DNA from: UBA5336 sp964506685
GTDB taxonomy: Bacteria > Pseudomonadota > Alphaproteobacteria > Caulobacterales > Hyphomonadaceae
Direction of reading: 5' to 3'
Length of the DNA: 64,000 nucleotides
Assembly (NCBI GenBank): GCA_964506685.1
Contig: CAZDMQ010000001.1
Location: 62,001-126,000 of the forward strand
The notes beneath the pieces were generated by a model, which searched no databases, was not told the origin of the DNA, and worked only from the letters and a program-made list of their open reading frames with translations. Position numbers and translations under genes: made by a program. Below, in pieces: positions 1-7,663 of the stretch. How positions within the stretch are numbered: position 1 is the first letter of the stretch; each line of letters opens with the position of its first letter.

Positions 1-2
1 CC

Positions 3-617
3 GGCCGTGGCGGCTGGAACATGGCAGAGGTGCGAGACTGGACCGGCGTGGTCACGGCCGAGCCCTATGCCATGCTGCGCACGGCCGATCTCGACGGAAG
101 CCCGCGCACCGCCCTCCTGTCCTGCCTCGGCAAATGCGGCGTGGCGGCCCAGATCGGCGCGCTGAGAGGCCGGCATGTGCGCGTGCGCGGCAGTCTTATC
201 GCGCGCGGACAGCACGCCATGATTGCGGTGCCGGAAATCGAGCCGGACTGGATCACCCCGCTGGATGGGCCGGAAAATCCGGCGCTCGCCTTTCCGTCGC
301 CGGACCCGCTGACCGAGATCGACCTCGCCGGCGAAATTCTCGACAGCAAGTGCTGGTTCGGTGCGATGCGCCCCTCGGAGGGCAAGGTGCACAAGGCCTG
401 CGCGAGTCTCTGCATCCGTGGGGGACTGCCGCCGGCCTTCCATGCCCGTGACCGGGGCGGGCGCACGGCGCTGATGATCATGACCGATGGCGGATATGCC
501 CATGGCCCCGACCTCCTGCCCTTCGTCGCGGACCCGGTGCGCGTGCGCGGCCAGGTTAAACGCTGGGGCAACCTGATGCTGCTCGATGCACCGGTGACCG
601 GGATCACCCGCATCTGA
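3..617 (+). CDS. Conserved hypothetical protein, 5' end cut by window edge
   Basis: I do not know a function for this protein. The frame is open to the left edge (residues GRGGWN precede the ATG at 21), so the gene probably begins upstream, although the ATG at 21 could serve as a start. The most distinctive segment is residues ~105-145 from that ATG: a GEILDSKCWFGAM stretch, then GK-x-H-x3-CA-x3-CI-x-GG-x-PPAF, with three spaced Cys and one His that could bind a metal or form disulfides. The N-terminal part (GRHVRVRGSLI, then the end VRVRGQVKRWGN) looks like two small beta-rich repeats. It is convergent with the antiporter gene, 16 bases away. Sure that it is a gene; unsure of its role. Confidence 0.7.
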   Translation, partial: GRGGWNMAEVRDWTGVVTAEPYAMLRTADLDGSPRTALLSCLGKCGVAAQIGALRGRHVRVRGSLIARGQHAMIAVPEIEPDWITPLDGPENPALAFPSPDPLTEIDLAGEILDSKCWFGAMRPSEGKVHKACASLCIRGGLPPAFHARDRGGRTALMIMTDGGYAHGPDLLPFVADPVRVRGQVKRWGNLMLLDAPVTGITRI

Positions 618-633
618 CAGCCTGTACGGGTCG

Positions 634-1923
634 TCAAACCGGGATGCGGCGGTCCCTGTCCTTTTCACTTTCCCCTTCGCCAGGCTCTTTCCCCGGCATG
701 AGGTTCTCCGGGCAACTCGCAGTGGTGTGTCGCTTCGCCCAGGCGCCGTACCGCGCCGAAAGCGGGGCCGCCGTCAGGCCATGCAACAGGATGCTGAAGA
801 GGACCGTGACCGAGACCACATCCTCGAGCCGGCCGGAAAATACGAGGTCCAGGTCTTCGATCACCAACAGGGCGAACAGCAGCGAGGCCAGCCCTCTCGG
901 CCCGAACCATCCCAGGAAGGTAACAGTCGGCAGGCGCAGTCCCGTGCCGATCATCGACAGGGCGACCGGCAGCATGCGAACCACAGTCAGACTGGCGATG
1001 GCATAGACGGCGACGTCGACCGACAGACCCGCAAGGGCCCCGGGCAGGATGGCCAAGCCAAACAAAAAGAATGTCAGGTTGGCGAGGGTCTGGCTCTCGG
1101 TCTCGGTGAATTCGTGGAGGAAAGTCGAGTAATTGACGTTGAGGTTGCCATAGGTCAGCCCACAGACGAACGCCGCAATGAACCCGTTGCCGCCAACCGC
1201 CTCGGCGCCCGCAAAGGCGAGAATGGCCAGCGCAATGGCGGCGACGCCCTGGAAGTCCTCGGTGATCCAGCCGGATTGCGAGGCGGCACCGATCAGCCGG
1301 CCGCCGAGATAGCCGACACAGATGCCGGCAATCGGCCCGAGGCTGAGTTGCAAGGCAAGGAAGACGAGCCAGTTCTCTTCGCCCGCCTGCTGCGCCATGT
1401 TGAAGAAGCAGGCGAAGAACAGGACGGCCGGAAGCGCCAGCCCGTCATTCAACCCGCTTTCGGCATTGAGGCTCTGTCTTATGCGCAGCGGCACCGATGG
1501 GTTGGAGAGGACCGATGCGCCAAGCGCAGCGTCGGTTGGTGCGAGAATGGCGGCCACTAGCGCGGCTTCCAGCAGTCCGAAACCTGGCAGGATCAGCCAT
1601 CCGGCCAGGGTGCCTAGCGCGATGATCAGCGGCAGTGCGATGGCGAGCAGCCGGATCGGAACAGCCCTTTCCTGATAAAGCGCAAGGGCCCGGATCCGCG
1701 ACGCATCGGCCGCCAGGACCAGGACCAGTGTGAGTTCGGCCAGCGTGTGGATGGTCTTGTCGTCGAACAGCGCCCGGTCTGAGGGAAGCAGACTGACGCC
1801 CGCGATCCAGCCCATGCCGGTGAACAGCATCGGAGGGGTCAGCATCGTTCCATTGATCCGCCGCGACACCAGCGAGAAGACGAAGAACACGGACGCGAAA
1901 ATCAGAAGGTGTCTGGGGTCCAT
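634..1923 (-). CDS. CPA1-family cation:proton antiporter (NhaP/KefB type)
   Basis: An inner-membrane monovalent cation/H+ antiporter of 429 residues, the length of a bare transport domain without the regulatory tail of larger members. Hydrophobic helices run through most of the chain. The family's exchange core is visible: AAILAPTDAALGASVL (~130-145), then the SGLNDGLALP segment with the Asn-Asp pair that binds the ion in CPA1 carriers (~165). The C-terminal ~30 residues are hydrophilic and charged (EPGEGESEKDRDRR), so they are cytoplasmic. GGAG lies five bases before the ATG. It is a single gene, convergent with the gene to its left. It probably serves Na+ or pH homeostasis, which fits a marine organism; the ion cannot be read from the sequence. 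Confidence 0.85.
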   Translation of the reverse strand: MDPRHLLIFASVFFVFSLVSRRINGTMLTPPMLFTGMGWIAGVSLLPSDRALFDDKTIHTLAELTLVLVLAADASRIRALALYQERAVPIRLLAIALPLIIALGTLAGWLILPGFGLLEAALVAAILAPTDAALGASVLSNPSVPLRIRQSLNAESGLNDGLALPAVLFFACFFNMAQQAGEENWLVFLALQLSLGPIAGICVGYLGGRLIGAASQSGWITEDFQGVAAIALAILAFAGAEAVGGNGFIAAFVCGLTYGNLNVNYSTFLHEFTETESQTLANLTFFLFGLAILPGALAGLSVDVAVYAIASLTVVRMLPVALSMIGTGLRLPTVTFLGWFGPRGLASLLFALLVIEDLDLVFSGRLEDVVSVTVLFSILLHGLTAAPLSARYGAWAKRHTTASCPENLMPGKEPGEGESEKDRDRRIPV

Positions 1924-2251
1924 GGGGGCTCCGGAATTGAAACATGCCGTTCGATAGCACGGCGCGGCGACGGCTTCTCGCCCGGCGTGACGGGTTCGGC
2001 CTCACAATCGTCTGACCTGCAGATCGCCGCGCGATTTTCAGCGCAACCGGCCGCCAGCCTGGTGCGTCAGTGCAGGCGGCCCGGTACGGGAACCAGCGCC
2101 CGCGTCATGCCGCTGGCATTGCCGAACGTCTGGCGGAGGTGTCGATGATCGCTGGCAACACCGTCGCGATCAGCTTGGCAGAAACGGTCGACAGGGTCGG
2201 CTGTGCAAGCCTCACGGGGGGCTCTGTCCAGGGCTGTCCGGCCAGGTGATC
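1924..2251. other. Intergenic region, nothing recognised
   Basis: These 328 bases separate the antiporter start from the 3' end of the ABM-domain gene, both on the minus strand. Open frames that cross it are shadows running into the neighbouring genes. I see no RNA gene, no clear hairpin with a T tract and no convincing promoter, although the antiporter's promoter should lie here. Confidence 0.5.
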
Positions 2252-2611
2252 TCAGCTGCCGGCGCCGGGCTGTGTGAAGAAGTCGCCGCGCGGCTTGCCG
2301 TCCGGGTCGTAGACCGGCTCGAAATGGTCGACGCGGTATTTCTGGGTATTCGAGGCGAGGATGCCGATGCCGCCGAGATGGGCGAGCATGCCGGTATAGG
2401 AGGGCGCCTTGAGGTGGTCGATCAGCGTGGCTTCGCTGACCCATTCCTCGAAGACATGGATCCGGCCGGGGAGATAGGGGTCGGGGGTCCAGTCATACGC
2501 GACGCAGCCGGGCTCGGCCCGGGCCTCCTCGATCAGGGCTTCGGCGCCGGCGAGGGCGCGGTCGCGATCTTCCGGGGCGAGGTCGACGGTTCCGGCAATG
2601 AGGACGCGCAT
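2252..2611 (-). CDS. Antibiotic biosynthesis monooxygenase (ABM) domain protein
   Basis: A 119-residue protein of the dimeric alpha/beta ABM superfamily. The pattern is typical: an N-terminal strand (MRVLIAGTVDL), a helix with LIEEARAEPGCVAYDW (~28-43), a strand ending in RIHVFEEWVSEATLIDHL (~49-66), then a second strand. Members act as small oxygenases or ring-modifying enzymes, or simply as dimeric ligand binders; family membership alone does not give a substrate. It follows the SnoaL-like gene by 12 bases and the acyl-CoA ligase upstream of that, so the three are probably one transcript. The shared context suggests a role in breaking down a hydrophobic substrate, which is inference. Confidence 0.75.
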   Translation of the reverse strand: MRVLIAGTVDLAPEDRDRALAGAEALIEEARAEPGCVAYDWTPDPYLPGRIHVFEEWVSEATLIDHLKAPSYTGMLAHLGGIGILASNTQKYRVDHFEPVYDPDGKPRGDFFTQPGAGS

Positions 2612-2623
2612 GGCAGGGTTCCT

Positions 2624-3037
2624 TTATGGTGAGGGGGCGTCATGGAGGATGCGATAGGCCCGGCGGGCAAAGCGCCAGAGCCCGTCCGCGCCCCGGGCCA
2701 GGGTATCGTCATAGGCGCCTTCGACGCGGCGGATCCCGCCCTCGGCCGGCACCAGCACTTCGCTGACCCAGACCCGGGCTGTTGCCGTCTCGCCGCTGAC
2801 ATGGATTGCGCCGGGAAAGGCGTGGAAGCCGACAAAGCTGAACGTGCCCATGGCGCCGAGCCAGGTCTCGAGGATGGCCGCGCGACCGCTGACGTCGTGG
2901 CCCATCAGGTTCCAGACGGCATCCTCGGTCCAGGTGGCGATCCAGGCCTCGGCATCGCGGCGGAACACAGCGTCGGAATAGGCATCCACCAGCTCTCGGA
3001 TAGCGAGGCGGTCCTCGAGGGGGCCATCAAAACTCAT
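2624..3037 (-). CDS. SnoaL-like / NTF2-fold protein
   Basis: A 137-residue single-domain protein of the SnoaL_4/NTF2-like cone fold. Recognisable parts are RLAIRELVDAYSDAVFRRDAEAWIATWTEDAVW (~10-42), where the alternating Asp and Trp line the cavity, and the closing strand with DGLWRFARRAYRI. Such folds act as isomerases, dehydratases or hydroxylase-like enzymes on polyketides, steroids or terpenoids. The start lies one base after the stop of the acyl-CoA ligase, so the genes are translationally close and likely co-regulated. It could act on the same compound as the ligase; the specific reaction is unknown. Confidence 0.8.
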   Translation of the reverse strand: MSFDGPLEDRLAIRELVDAYSDAVFRRDAEAWIATWTEDAVWNLMGHDVSGRAAILETWLGAMGTFSFVGFHAFPGAIHVSGETATARVWVSEVLVPAEGGIRRVEGAYDDTLARGADGLWRFARRAYRILHDAPSP

Positions 3038-3038
3038 C

Positions 3039-4613
3039 TCAGTTCACCGCCCTTTCCTTGTCGGCCCAATAAGGTGCGCGCAGGTCCTTGCGCAGGATCT
3101 TGCCCGAGGGGTTGCGCGGCAGCGCGTCGATGATATCGACCGATTTCGGGCACTTGAACGCGGCAATTCGGTTACGTGCAAACGCGATCACCTCGTCCGC
3201 GCTCACCGTTTCGCCGGGCTTCGGCACGACCACGGCCTTGACGGCCTCCCCCCATCGCTCGTCCGGCACGCCGATCACGGCGACATCTGCGAGCTTGGGA
3301 TGACCGAAGATCGCGTTCTCGACCTCGGCCGGGTAGATGTTCTCGCCACCGGAGATGATCATGTCCTTGACCCGGTCGTGGATGTAGACATAGCCGTCCT
3401 CGTCCATGTAGCCGGCATCGCCCGTGCGCAGCCAGCCATCAGCGTCGAGCGTGCGGGCCGTCGCCTCGGGCAGGTTCCAGTAACCCGACATGTTCTGGAT
3501 GCTGCGCGCGGCGATCTCGCCGACCTCGCGGGGGGGCAGGCGGTTGCCATCGGCATCGAGAATGGCGATTTCGACCCCCTCCAGCGCCTTGCCAGCCGAG
3601 CGCATCTTCTCGTTGCCCGCCGGATCGTGGTCCTCGGGCGGCAGGGCGACGATGGTGCCGGTGGTCTCGGTCATGCCATACATCTGCACGAAGCCGCATC
3701 CGAACACGTCCATGCAGGTCCGGAGCAGGTCGAGCGGGATCGGCGAGGCGCCATAGAGCATGTATTTCAGCGGCGAGAAATCGACCTCACGCGCCCTGGG
3801 CTGTTCAACCACGATCTTCATCGCGGCAGGGACCATGAACATCTTCGAGATCCGGTGCTCATCGATGAAATCGAGGACCTTCAGGGGATCGAATTCACGC
3901 ATCACCACCCCGGTTGCGCCCTCGAAGAGCCCCGTGAGCCCCCAGCCCGTGCCGCCGATATGGAAACACGGCATGGCGACCAGCGAGACATCCCCGGCGC
4001 TCCAGCGGTTCCACACCGGACGGCTCTCGGGGGCGCGCTCGATGCGGGGCCCGATCAGCGCACGATTGGAGAGGACAGCGCCTTTCGGGTGTCCGGTCGT
4101 CCCCGAGGTGTAGAGCTGCAGCGCGTCATCCCCGAACGCGCGCGGCACCTGGATGTCCGTGGTATTCTGGGCGTCGCGCCATTGCGCATACCCCGGCCAT
4201 GCGCCGTCCGGGCCTTCCATGACGATGATGGTTTCAACCGTGTCGAGTTCATCCCGGATGGCGCGCACCGCACCGGTGAACTCAGGCCCGACGAACAGGA
4301 TCCGCGCCCGGGCATCGTTCAGGATGTAAGCGATCTCCGGACCCGCAAGTCGCCAGTTGATGGGGCAGGTCACCCCGCCGGCCCGGGAGACGCCCATCAG
4401 CATCTCGAAATACGCATGTGAGTTCTTGCCGAGATAGCAGACGCGTTCACCTGGCTCGAGGCCGAGGCCGACGAGGCCATTGCCGACCTGGCGGGCGCCG
4501 TGGTCGAGTGCCGCGAAGCTGACTGCATCACCCTCGAACTTGAAGGCGATCTTGTCAGGTCGGTCCGCTGCCTGTTGACGCAGCATGTCTGCCAGCACGA
4601 TAGGGTTCGACAT
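3039..4613 (-). CDS. Fatty-acyl/carboxylic acid:CoA ligase (AMP-forming)
   Basis: This enzyme activates a carboxylic acid with ATP and CoA through an acyl-adenylate. All the ANL-superfamily signatures are present in its 524 residues: the phosphate loop LYTSGTTGHPKGAVLSN (~165-180), YGMTETTG (~310), the GDAGYMDEDGYVYIHDR hinge region with the Arg-Asp turn, GGENIYPAEVE, and the C-terminal catalytic lysine in NPSGKILRKDLR. I chose the ATG at 4613 over a GTG at 4628 because GAGGAG sits seven bases before the ATG, while the GTG overlaps that ribosome binding site. It heads an operon with the SnoaL-like and ABM genes and diverges from the OB-fold/thiolase pair. The substrate is probably a medium- or long-chain or terpenoid acid; chain length is not readable. 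Confidence 0.9.
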   Translation of the reverse strand: MSNPIVLADMLRQQAADRPDKIAFKFEGDAVSFAALDHGARQVGNGLVGLGLEPGERVCYLGKNSHAYFEMLMGVSRAGGVTCPINWRLAGPEIAYILNDARARILFVGPEFTGAVRAIRDELDTVETIIVMEGPDGAWPGYAQWRDAQNTTDIQVPRAFGDDALQLYTSGTTGHPKGAVLSNRALIGPRIERAPESRPVWNRWSAGDVSLVAMPCFHIGGTGWGLTGLFEGATGVVMREFDPLKVLDFIDEHRISKMFMVPAAMKIVVEQPRAREVDFSPLKYMLYGASPIPLDLLRTCMDVFGCGFVQMYGMTETTGTIVALPPEDHDPAGNEKMRSAGKALEGVEIAILDADGNRLPPREVGEIAARSIQNMSGYWNLPEATARTLDADGWLRTGDAGYMDEDGYVYIHDRVKDMIISGGENIYPAEVENAIFGHPKLADVAVIGVPDERWGEAVKAVVVPKPGETVSADEVIAFARNRIAAFKCPKSVDIIDALPRNPSGKILRKDLRAPYWADKERAVN

Positions 4614-4763
4614 GGATACGCTCCTCACGGGTGCCGAAGATGGTCCTCACGGTCGTCGCCGGCTTTTGCAGGCATAAAACAATCTGAACGGACGGAAAAG
4701 AACACACGTGACTTTTTTTTCGTCGGGGCTATGATCCGGCATCAGCAAACACGCGGGCGAGAG

Positions 4764-5171
4764 ATGAAACTGATCACAGACAATGTGATTGCGCAGACAG
4801 CCGATGGCCTCGTCCTCTATGGCGGGCGATCGAAGGAGACCGGGAAGATCGTCTTCCCGATGCCGGAAGGCGCCGAGGCCGCGCGCTACGAGAAGGTACC
4901 GCTCAGGTCCGAGGGCACCTTGTGGTCCTACACCGTGCAGCGTTTCCCGCCCAAGACCCCGCCCTTCATCGGCCCAAACACCCCCGAGACGTTCCGGCCC
5001 TATGCGGTCGGCTATATCGAGCTGGCCGACCAGGTGATCGTCGAGGCGCGCATCGCGACCGATGATTTCGCCAGTCTCTCGGTGGGCCGTCCCATGCGGC
5101 TGACCACGACCGAATTTGCCAGGGACGAAACCGGTGCGCCGCTGCACACCTATGCCTTCGAGCCCGTCTGA
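4764..5171 (+). CDS. OB-fold (DUF35-type) protein without zinc-ribbon cysteines
   Basis: A 135-residue protein of the DUF35/'Zn-ribbon OB-fold' family, which pairs with thiolase-fold enzymes as a structural or acyl-CoA-handling partner. The OB domain is clear from GTLWSYTVQRFPPKTPPF (~50-67) to YAVGYIELADQVIVEARI. In the usual N-terminal hook (LYGGRSKETGKIVFPMPEG, ~18-36) the four metal-binding cysteines are all replaced, and the whole protein contains no cysteine. I start at 4764, where GGGCGAGAG precedes the ATG; the frame upstream reads into the divergent ligase promoter. The thiolase-fold gene follows 12 bases later, so the two products probably form a complex, as in other OB-fold/thiolase pairs (for example ChsH2-Ltp2). 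Confidence 0.85.
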   Translation: MKLITDNVIAQTADGLVLYGGRSKETGKIVFPMPEGAEAARYEKVPLRSEGTLWSYTVQRFPPKTPPFIGPNTPETFRPYAVGYIELADQVIVEARIATDDFASLSVGRPMRLTTTEFARDETGAPLHTYAFEPV

Positions 5172-5183
5172 TGGGAGGACCAC

Positions 5184-6329
5184 ATGAGCGAGACTGACGT
5201 CTACATTATCGGTGCAGGGATCCATCCCTTCGGTCGGCATGAGATCTCCGGACTTGACCAGGGTGTGCACGCAGCGCGCGACGCACTGGCCGATGCCGGG
5301 CTCGACTGGGAGGACATGCAGTTCGCCTTTGGCGGCTCTGCAGCAGCGGGAGCGGCCGATGCCATGCTGCCGCGGCTGGGGCTGACCGGCGCGCAGTTCA
5401 TCAATATCGCGAATGGCTGCGCAACGGGCGGTTCGGCGCTGTTGTCGGGCTACTGGGCGGTGAAGTCGGGCGAGTTCGATCTCGGCCTCGTGGTCGGCTT
5501 CGACAAGCATCCCCGCGGAGCTTTCAATGCCGACCCCGAGGCCGCCGGCCTTCCCGCCTGGTACGGCGAGACCGGCATGATGCTGACGACCCAGTTCTTC
5601 GGCATGAAGATCCGCCGCTACATGGACCAGCACGGCATCACCGAGGACACCCTCGGGCGGGTTGCCGAGAAGGCGTTCGAGAACGGGTCGAAGGCGCCGC
5701 ACGCCTGGCGTCGCCAGCCGGTCGATTTCGAGACCATCATGAGCTCCCAGATGCTGAGTGACCCCTTGCGGAAATTCATGTTCTGCTCACCGGCCGAGGG
5801 TGGGGCGGCGCTGATCATTGCAAGTGCGAAGAAGGCACGGGAACTGGGACGCGCCGAATGCCGCATCCGCGGCGCAGCGGTGCGGACCCGGCCCGAAGGC
5901 TCGTTCGAGGTATTTGCCCCCAGCCTCAACGTCGAACGCGGCCAGTCACCGACCCAGCTGGCGTCCGCAGCCGCCTATGAGATGGCCGGGCTGGGGCCGG
6001 AGGACATGGACGTGCTGCAGCTTCAGGACACAGAGTCCGGCGCCGAGATCATGCACATGGCCGAGAACGGCTTCTGCGCCGACGGCGAGCAGGAGCGTCT
6101 TCTCGCCGATGGCGAGACCCGGCTTGGCGGGTCGATGCCGGTCAATACCGATGGCGGATGCCTGGCCTGCGGCGAGCCGATCGGCGCCTCGGGCCTGCGC
6201 CAGGTCTATGAGAACGTCGTCCAGGTTCGCGCGCAGGGCGGGGCGCGTCAGGTCGAGGGCGCGCGCATCGGCTACAGCCAGGTTTATGGCGCGCCGGGCC
6301 TGTCGGGCGTGTGCATCGTCGGCGCTTAA
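5184..6329 (+). CDS. Thiolase-fold (SCP-x/Ltp2-like) acyl-CoA enzyme
   Basis: A 381-residue thiolase-superfamily protein. The nucleophile region is present (INIANGCATGGSALLSGY, Cys79), as is the C-terminal GAPGLSGVC segment. The usual GHP catalytic motif reads GEPIGASG here (~330-336), so the canonical histidine is a glutamate. In this superfamily the thiolases use Cys/His/Cys, whereas SCP-x/Ltp2-like aldolases work with altered residues and need an OB-fold partner. The GGGAGG ribosome site and the immediately upstream OB-fold gene support a two-subunit enzyme. The likely job is a C-C bond cleavage or formation on an acyl-CoA in lipid or sterol side-chain metabolism; whether it is a thiolase or an aldolase is open. 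Confidence 0.85.
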   Translation: MSETDVYIIGAGIHPFGRHEISGLDQGVHAARDALADAGLDWEDMQFAFGGSAAAGAADAMLPRLGLTGAQFINIANGCATGGSALLSGYWAVKSGEFDLGLVVGFDKHPRGAFNADPEAAGLPAWYGETGMMLTTQFFGMKIRRYMDQHGITEDTLGRVAEKAFENGSKAPHAWRRQPVDFETIMSSQMLSDPLRKFMFCSPAEGGAALIIASAKKARELGRAECRIRGAAVRTRPEGSFEVFAPSLNVERGQSPTQLASAAAYEMAGLGPEDMDVLQLQDTESGAEIMHMAENGFCADGEQERLLADGETRLGGSMPVNTDGGCLACGEPIGASGLRQVYENVVQVRAQGGARQVEGARIGYSQVYGAPGLSGVCIVGA

Positions 6330-6341
6330 ATCAACTTCGAA

Positions 6342-6359
6342 GCAAACGGAATCGTTTGC
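6342..6359 (+). terminator. Hairpin after the thiolase-fold gene
   Basis: A perfect 7-bp inverted repeat, GCAAACG with a GAAT loop and CGTTTGC, begins 13 bases after the stop codon. It is not followed by a T tract, so termination would need another factor or further structure. The stem is AT-richer than the surroundings, which makes it stand out. Confidence 0.35.
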
Positions 6360-6367
6360 GAACCGAT

Positions 6368-6430
6368 AGTTGCGCCCAAACAGGGGAGTAAAGCGACGGT
6401 CTGGAGTGGAACGGAAGACCGGTGCTTCAG
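6368..6430 (+). repeat. 63-bp interspersed element, copy 1
   Basis: This block recurs in inverted orientation at 14266-14328. The two align without gaps over 63 positions with 51 identical, by my own count. Both contain an internal hairpin (CGGTCT...AGACCG here) in which one base pair has changed on both sides between copies, from T-A to C-G. The element lies in the 165-base gap between convergent genes and ends with ACCGGTGCTTCAG. It can be translated as a short frame with RRSGV and KTGAS segments, but I read it as an extragenic repeat and not a gene. Confidence 0.7.
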
Positions 6431-6494
6431 GTCGCCCCCCGGAGGCGCCACGCGGCGGGGCAGGGCTCGTGCGAAGGGGGACGAGGCGCGGCTG

Positions 6495-7301
6495 TCAGGC
6501 GAAGATGGCCACCGTCTGGCGCCCGACCATGACCGGATCGCCGCTGCGGTTCCAGAGGGTCATCGCCTGGGCGGAATAGCCGTCGATGACGGTTTCAGCA
6601 TGGCTGCGGCTCAGCCACCAGCCGCCTTCGGTCTCGGGTTCGGGAATCAGGAATTCGACCATCCAGGTCATGGAGCTCAACATGCCCGGCTCGCGCATCA
6701 TGCTCATCGCGGCCGGCGGCGGGACGTCGCCGATGGCGAGCAGGTGGGTCGGGTCGAAAGAGCCGGTGCGGGCCGCCGCGTCGCCATGGCGCAGCCAGAG
6801 ATAGACATCTGCGGTGTCGCCACCCGAGAACGGCGCCGGTCCCGCCATCTGGCAGACTTCGAAGTGGCGGGCGAAGGCCGGGCCGGCGCCCGCGCGGAAA
6901 TAGGCCGGACAGTCCTCTGGCGCCTTGAGCGGGATCGGCGGGGCAAGATGGTTCACTGCCAGGTGGGAACGGCGCGGGGTGGCGAAGGTGAACAGGCAGC
7001 GGGCGGCGATGCCGGCCTCGGTGACAAGGTCGGTCGAGACAATTGCTGTGTTCTTGCCCTCGCGCAGGACCGTCGGTGAGATCACCACATCGCCAGCCGA
7101 CGGGCCGACAAAGCTGACCTGTACCGCCTTGAGCGGCCGCCCGCCGGCCACGCGCCGGGCCGCCTCGTGGCAGAGCGCAGCAGTGAGACCGCCATAGGTG
7201 GTCCGCCCCTGCATCCAGTCCTCGGGGATGACAGCGTGGATACGACCGTTCGCCAGCCGGTCGAGACCGGCGACGAGGGCGCTGTAAGGCGTATCGGCCA
7301 T
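6495..7301 (-). CDS. TesB-like double-hotdog acyl-CoA thioesterase
   Basis: A 268-residue protein with two consecutive hotdog folds, as in acyl-CoA thioesterase II. The first half has the QGRTTYGGLTAALCHEAARR helix (~30-50) and the PLKAVQVSFVGPSAGDVVI strand pair; the second half has SMTWMVEFLIPEPE (~210) and a final DGYSAQAMTLWNRSG strand with the conserved Asp/Gln-type region. It hydrolyses acyl-CoA to free acid and CoA, in the cytoplasm. It follows the ferredoxin gene by 27 bases, so it probably belongs to the reductase-ferredoxin operon. The ribosome binding site is weak. A role in releasing CoA from dead-end intermediates of the neighbouring pathway is inference. Confidence 0.8.
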   Translation of the reverse strand: MADTPYSALVAGLDRLANGRIHAVIPEDWMQGRTTYGGLTAALCHEAARRVAGGRPLKAVQVSFVGPSAGDVVISPTVLREGKNTAIVSTDLVTEAGIAARCLFTFATPRRSHLAVNHLAPPIPLKAPEDCPAYFRAGAGPAFARHFEVCQMAGPAPFSGGDTADVYLWLRHGDAAARTGSFDPTHLLAIGDVPPPAAMSMMREPGMLSSMTWMVEFLIPEPETEGGWWLSRSHAETVIDGYSAQAMTLWNRSGDPVMVGRQTVAIFA

Positions 7302-7328
7302 GGCTGCCGCGGGCCCCGGGACCCGGCC

Positions 7329-7649
7329 CTAGTGCTGGCTCTCGGGCGTGGTCACGCGCAGGCCGTCAAGGTCCTCACGCACCTGTATCTGGCAGGACAG
7401 CCGTGAATTGTCCTGCACGTTCTCTGCGAAATCGAGCATGGACTGCTCCATGTCCTCGGGCGTGCCGACCTTGTCCATGAAGGCGGCGTCGACATAGACA
7501 TGGCATGTGGCGCAGGCGCAGGCTCCCCCACAATCGGCATCAATGCCCGGAATGGCGTTCTTGATGGCCGTCTCCATCACGGTTTCGCCGACCTTCGCGT
7601 CCACCGACCGCTCGGTCCCGCCATGATCCACATATGTAATTTTCACCAT
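7329..7649 (-). CDS. Adrenodoxin-type [2Fe-2S] ferredoxin
   Basis: A small electron carrier of 106 residues. The cluster ligands follow the vertebrate/putidaredoxin pattern: DCGGACACATC gives Cys-x5-Cys-x2-Cys at ~40-49, and the fourth Cys lies in RLSCQIQV (~86). The ATG at 7649 is preceded by GAGGGAG, whereas the longer TTG form at 7667 would overlap the stop of the reductase gene. The reductase gene ends 14 bases upstream, so both are one operon. Such ferredoxins pass electrons from NAD(P)H via the reductase to a cytochrome P450 or a Rieske oxygenase; no oxygenase gene is in this window, so the acceptor is encoded elsewhere. Confidence 0.92.
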   Translation of the reverse strand: MVKITYVDHGGTERSVDAKVGETVMETAIKNAIPGIDADCGGACACATCHVYVDAAFMDKVGTPEDMEQSMLDFAENVQDNSRLSCQIQVREDLDGLRVTTPESQH

Positions 7650-7663
7650 GCCTGTTTTCTCCC

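Noticed and set aside
3300..4421. 373-residue plus-strand frame
   Set aside because: Antisense to the acyl-CoA ligase, which has all AMP-binding motifs on the other strand.
6370..6579. Plus-strand frame with RRSGV and KTGAS segments
   Set aside because: It is the translated 63-bp repeat followed by a shadow of the thioesterase gene; the related frame at 14045-14326 is on the element's other copy. No ribosome site.
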